In this document: positions 5,491 to 7,420 of the stretch, one piece after another
Layout: the number at the start of each line of letters is the position of its first letter
How positions within the stretch are numbered: the stretch's first letter is position 1
Assembly (NCBI GenBank): GCA_021812735.1
Contig: JAKAMV010000501.1
Span: forward strand, 1-7,420
Origin: Chloroflexota bacterium
GTDB lineage: Bacteria; Chloroflexota; Limnocylindria; Limnocylindrales; CSP1-4
Length of the DNA: 7,420 nt
Direction: 5' to 3'
Made by a program: the position numbers and the translations under genes
The notes under the pieces: model-generated
Databases searched by the model: none
What the model was told of the DNA's origin: nothing
What the model saw: the letters and a program-made list of their open reading frames with translations, nothing else

Positions 5491-5937
5491 TCAGACAGGG
5501 GTGGGGACCGTCGCCTCGGCGAGTGCCTTGAAGTCCTCGAGCATCTGGCGCGTCTGCCGCTCGACCCAGCGCTTGCTCATGAGGTCCTGGATGAACTTGG
5601 GCAGGTAGCCCGGCATCTCGTAGTCGGACACGACGGTCACGAGGGTACCGTCGCCCTCCGGCTCGAAGCGGATGAAGGTGTCCATCGGGCCCATGTCGCT
5701 CCGCTCGTGGTAGAGGCGCTGAGGCACGATCTCGACGACCTTGTAGGTCGCCTTCATCTCGTGGCCCATGATGCGCATGCCGCCGACATAGGTCGTGCCG
5801 ACCTGGTCCAGCGGCCCGCTGAAGTCCGAGTACTCCGCGCGCGGCATCCAGTCGGACCAGTGCGACGTGTCGAGGTAGAACGCCCAGACGTGCTCGATCG
5901 GAGCGTCGATGTGAAGGGAGTCCTCGAAGTGCTGCAT
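5491..5937 (-). CDS. SRPBCC-fold (polyketide cyclase/dehydrase-like) protein (148 aa)
   Basis: This is a START/Bet v1-like fold with a deep cavity for a hydrophobic ligand. The ligand and any enzymatic activity cannot be predicted. The N-terminal signature is strong: EDSLHIDAPIEHVWAFYLDTSHWSDWMP at residues 5-32, the usual first strand and helix of Polyketide_cyc2 proteins. It continues with VGTTYVGGMRIMGHEMKATY, MDTFIRFEPEGDGTLVTVV, and a long C-terminal helix from about 112 to 142 (KRWVERQTRQMLEDFKALAE) that closes the cavity. The length is normal for the family. ATG 5937 is chosen because GGAGGT (5943-5948) lies 5 bases upstream and the fold starts immediately. The longer frame back to 6042 is Arg/Pro-rich and lacks coding character. 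There is no signal peptide, so it is cytoplasmic. It is transcribed divergently from the cyclase-ATPase gene. Confidence 0.9.
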   Translation of the reverse strand: MQHFEDSLHIDAPIEHVWAFYLDTSHWSDWMPRAEYSDFSGPLDQVGTTYVGGMRIMGHEMKATYKVVEIVPQRLYHERSDMGPMDTFIRFEPEGDGTLVTVVSDYEMPGYLPKFIQDLMSKRWVERQTRQMLEDFKALAEATVPTPV

Positions 5938-6241
5938 GACCCACCTCCGGTGCGGGCGGGTCGGTCTCGCCAGTGGCTCCGCGCGGTCCCGGCGGCCAGG
6001 GTGTGGGCCGCGCGTCACAGCCCCCCGTGCGCCATCGAGCATCCGCGTTCGACCGGCGCGCGGGCAAGTGCCGTCGGAACCCTTCGTCCGGCCTCACACC
6101 CGTTGCGCCTGGTCGCAGTCCTGCCGGGATGTGTCCACCGTCCACGCAGGTGGCTGAACGCGCACGGGTCCACGCAACGCGAGGCCGGTCGCCGCATCTC
6201 GGGCAACGCCGGCAGTTGACGTCGCGCGCCGTATCCCGACA
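5938..6241. other. Divergent intergenic region between the SRPBCC and cyclase-ATPase genes
   Basis: The 304 bases separate two outward-facing starts and should contain both promoters. The minus side holds the GGAGGT ribosome site. In the middle I see nothing clear. Near the plus-strand gene there are GTCCACG repeats (listed separately). No good -35/-10 pair or Shine-Dalgarno sequence precedes ATG 6242. Open frames across the region overlap each other on both strands and have no coding signature. Confidence 0.5.
6133..6176 (+). repeat. GTCCAC heptamer repeats upstream of the cyclase-ATPase gene
   Basis: GTCCACC (6133-6139) is followed directly by GTCCACG (6140-6146), and GTCCACGCA occurs again at 6168-6176, matching 6140-6148. 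CCACC (6135-6139) can also pair with GGTGG (6149-6153). The array lies 66-109 bases before ATG 6242, a position suited to an activator or repressor site. The function is inferred from position only. Confidence 0.3.
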
Positions 6242-7420
6242 ATGGCGCGCGTGACGGAGACGGCGTCCCCTCGCGTCCCCACGCCCGATGAGCCAGGCAA
6301 CGGGTTCGGCCCCGGCCCCTCCACGGCCTCGCCCACGGTGCCCGGGGTGTCGACGGGTGGCCCCTCGGCGGTACACACGGCCACGTTCCTCTTCACCGAC
6401 ATCGAGGGCAGCACCCGGCTCTGGGACGACGAGCGGGACGCCATGGGACGTGCCCTAGAGGCACACGACCGGCTGCTCCGCGATGCCGTGGAACGGTCCG
6501 GCGGGACCGTGGTGAAGACGACCGGCGACGGGATGCTGGCGGTCTTCGAGCGTCCCGAGGCGGCGCTGCTGGCGGCGATCGACGCCCAGCACGCGCTCGG
6601 GCAGCACGCCTGGCCGGTGAGCGAGCCGTTGCGCGTGCGCATGGCGATCCACTCCGGCTCCGCGGAGACGCGCGACGGCGACTTCTTCGGCCCGGCGCTC
6701 AATCGGGCGGCGCGCCTGCTCTCGCTCGGGCACGGCCGGCAGGTCCTCGTCTCCAGCTCGACCGCGTCGCTGGTCGCAGATGATCTCCCGCCGGCAACGG
6801 AGCTCATTGACCTGGGCGAGCATGCGCTGCGCGACCTGGTCCGGCCCGAGCACGTGTACCAGCTGGCCGCGCCCGGCCTCGCCCGCGGCTTCCCGCCGCT
6901 GCGATCGTCGCTGCGTCCGCAGTCGAACCTCCCGGAGCAGGCGACGTCGTTCGTCGGACGCGAACGCGAGCTGGCCGACGTCGCGCGGCTGCTCGACGCC
7001 TCCCGGGTGGTGGCGCTCGTCGGCGTCGGTGGGACGGGCAAGACCCGGCTCGCGCTCCGGGCGGCCGCGGATCGGCTGGATCGGCATCCCGACGGCGCCT
7101 GGCTCGTCGAGCTCGCACCGCTCACGGATCCCGGTCTCGTGGAACAGGCGGTCGCGCGAGCGCTGCGGGTGCAGGAACTGCCGGGGCAGCCGCTCGTCGA
7201 CACGCTGGTCGATTTTCTCCGCGGCAAGGAACTGCTGCTGGTGCTGGACAACTGCGAGCACCTGATCGCCGCCGCCGCGGACCTGGCGGAGCGAATGCTG
7301 ACGAGCTGTCCGCGCCTGCAGCTCCTCGCGACGAGCCGCGAGCCCCTCGGACTCGCGGGCGAGGCGGTGTATGCGGTGCCGTCGCTGGGCCTCCCCGACT
7401 CTCTCGACGGGCTCGAGGGC
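6242..7420 (+). CDS. Class III adenylate/guanylate cyclase fused to an NB-ARC/LuxR-type ATPase (C-terminus off the right edge)
   Basis: This is a multi-domain signalling protein with 393 codons visible. Residues 1-45 are a Pro/Ser/Gly-rich, probably disordered tail. Residues about 46-210 are a class III cyclase that would make cAMP from ATP. All six key positions are present: metal-binding D53 (FLFTDIEGSTRLW) and D96 (KTTGDG), purine-selecting K92, D147 (GDFFG), and transition-state N154 and R158 (NRAAR). K92/D147 favours ATP over GTP. After SFVGRERELADVARLL, a STAND-type ATPase begins: Walker A GVGGTGKT (261-268, K267), Walker B ELLLVLDNCEH (D336), then LLATSREPLGLAGE. Such proteins usually continue with TPR repeats or a LuxR DNA-binding domain, which lie beyond the window. 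ATG 6242 is the first start giving the full N-terminus but has no Shine-Dalgarno sequence. GTG 6251 and downstream GTGs before the cyclase fold are alternatives. Confidence 0.9.
   Translation, partial: MARVTETASPRVPTPDEPGNGFGPGPSTASPTVPGVSTGGPSAVHTATFLFTDIEGSTRLWDDERDAMGRALEAHDRLLRDAVERSGGTVVKTTGDGMLAVFERPEAALLAAIDAQHALGQHAWPVSEPLRVRMAIHSGSAETRDGDFFGPALNRAARLLSLGHGRQVLVSSSTASLVADDLPPATELIDLGEHALRDLVRPEHVYQLAAPGLARGFPPLRSSLRPQSNLPEQATSFVGRERELADVARLLDASRVVALVGVGGTGKTRLALRAAADRLDRHPDGAWLVELAPLTDPGLVEQAVARALRVQELPGQPLVDTLVDFLRGKELLLVLDNCEHLIAAAADLAERMLTSCPRLQLLATSREPLGLAGEAVYAVPSLGLPDSLDGLEG

Noticed and set aside
4416..5531. Plus-strand open frame of 371 codons in another register over the LysM gene
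   Set aside because: Arg/Gly/Pro-rich shadow. The register at 4381 has the lipobox, the LysM motif and the ribosome site.
6216..6237. TTGACG and TATCCC before ATG 6242 as a promoter
   Set aside because: The spacer is only 10 bases, too short for a sigma-70 promoter.
5180..6376. Minus-strand open frame of 398 codons
   Set aside because: It overlaps the SRPBCC gene in a different register and the LysM gene antisense. The composition is Arg/Gly/Pro-rich without motifs.
6094..7251. Minus-strand open frame of 385 codons
   Set aside because: It is the antisense shadow of the cyclase-ATPase gene. Ser/Arg-rich translation with no fold signature.
1..7420. CRISPR array, tRNA, rRNA, insertion sequence or integration site
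   Set aside because: No regularly spaced repeats of array length, no cloverleaf-like sequence, no transposase or integrase motif, and no terminal inverted repeats were seen on either strand.

Overview
The window is very GC-rich, and third codon positions in the genes I call are almost all G or C. The gene types point to a soil-type Chloroflexota (Limnocylindria/Ellin6529-like) or a deep-branching actinobacterium. These types are a SARP/BTAD regulator fused to a cyclase-like domain, a class III cyclase fused to an NB-ARC/LuxR-type ATPase, secreted proteins of unknown function, a LysM lipoprotein and a two-lobed GNAT protein. The assignment rests on protein style only, because no rRNA or other taxonomic marker is present.

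Layout, left to right. (1) 1-1401, minus: a BTAD-family regulator whose C-terminus runs off the left edge. It has a winged helix, a BTAD domain and a cyclase-homology domain that has lost most catalytic residues. (2) 1402-1577: a divergent control region with three GTGA heptamers at exact 11-bp spacing, which resembles a SARP operator. (3) 1578-2138 and 2425-2904, plus: two small secreted proteins with clear signal peptides, separated by a hairpin-rich gap. (4) 2981-3904 and 3901-4050, minus: a GNAT protein preceded by a 49-codon ORF that overlaps it in an ATGA junction. (5) 4051-4380: a divergent intergenic region with a switch-like set of inverted repeats. (6) 4381-5328, plus: a LysM lipoprotein. 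(7) 5491-5937, minus: a SRPBCC-fold protein convergent to it. (8) 6242 to the right edge, plus: an apparently intact class III cyclase fused to an NB-ARC-type ATPase, truncated by the window end.

The window therefore holds two large multi-domain signalling proteins flanking a set of envelope, secreted and small enzyme-like genes. The left one carries a degenerate cyclase domain and the right one an intact one. The most specific regulatory clue is the 11-bp repeat array beside the SARP gene. It is placed so that the SARP protein could control the neighbouring secreted-protein gene and perhaps itself. No mobile element, CRISPR array, tRNA or rRNA was seen.
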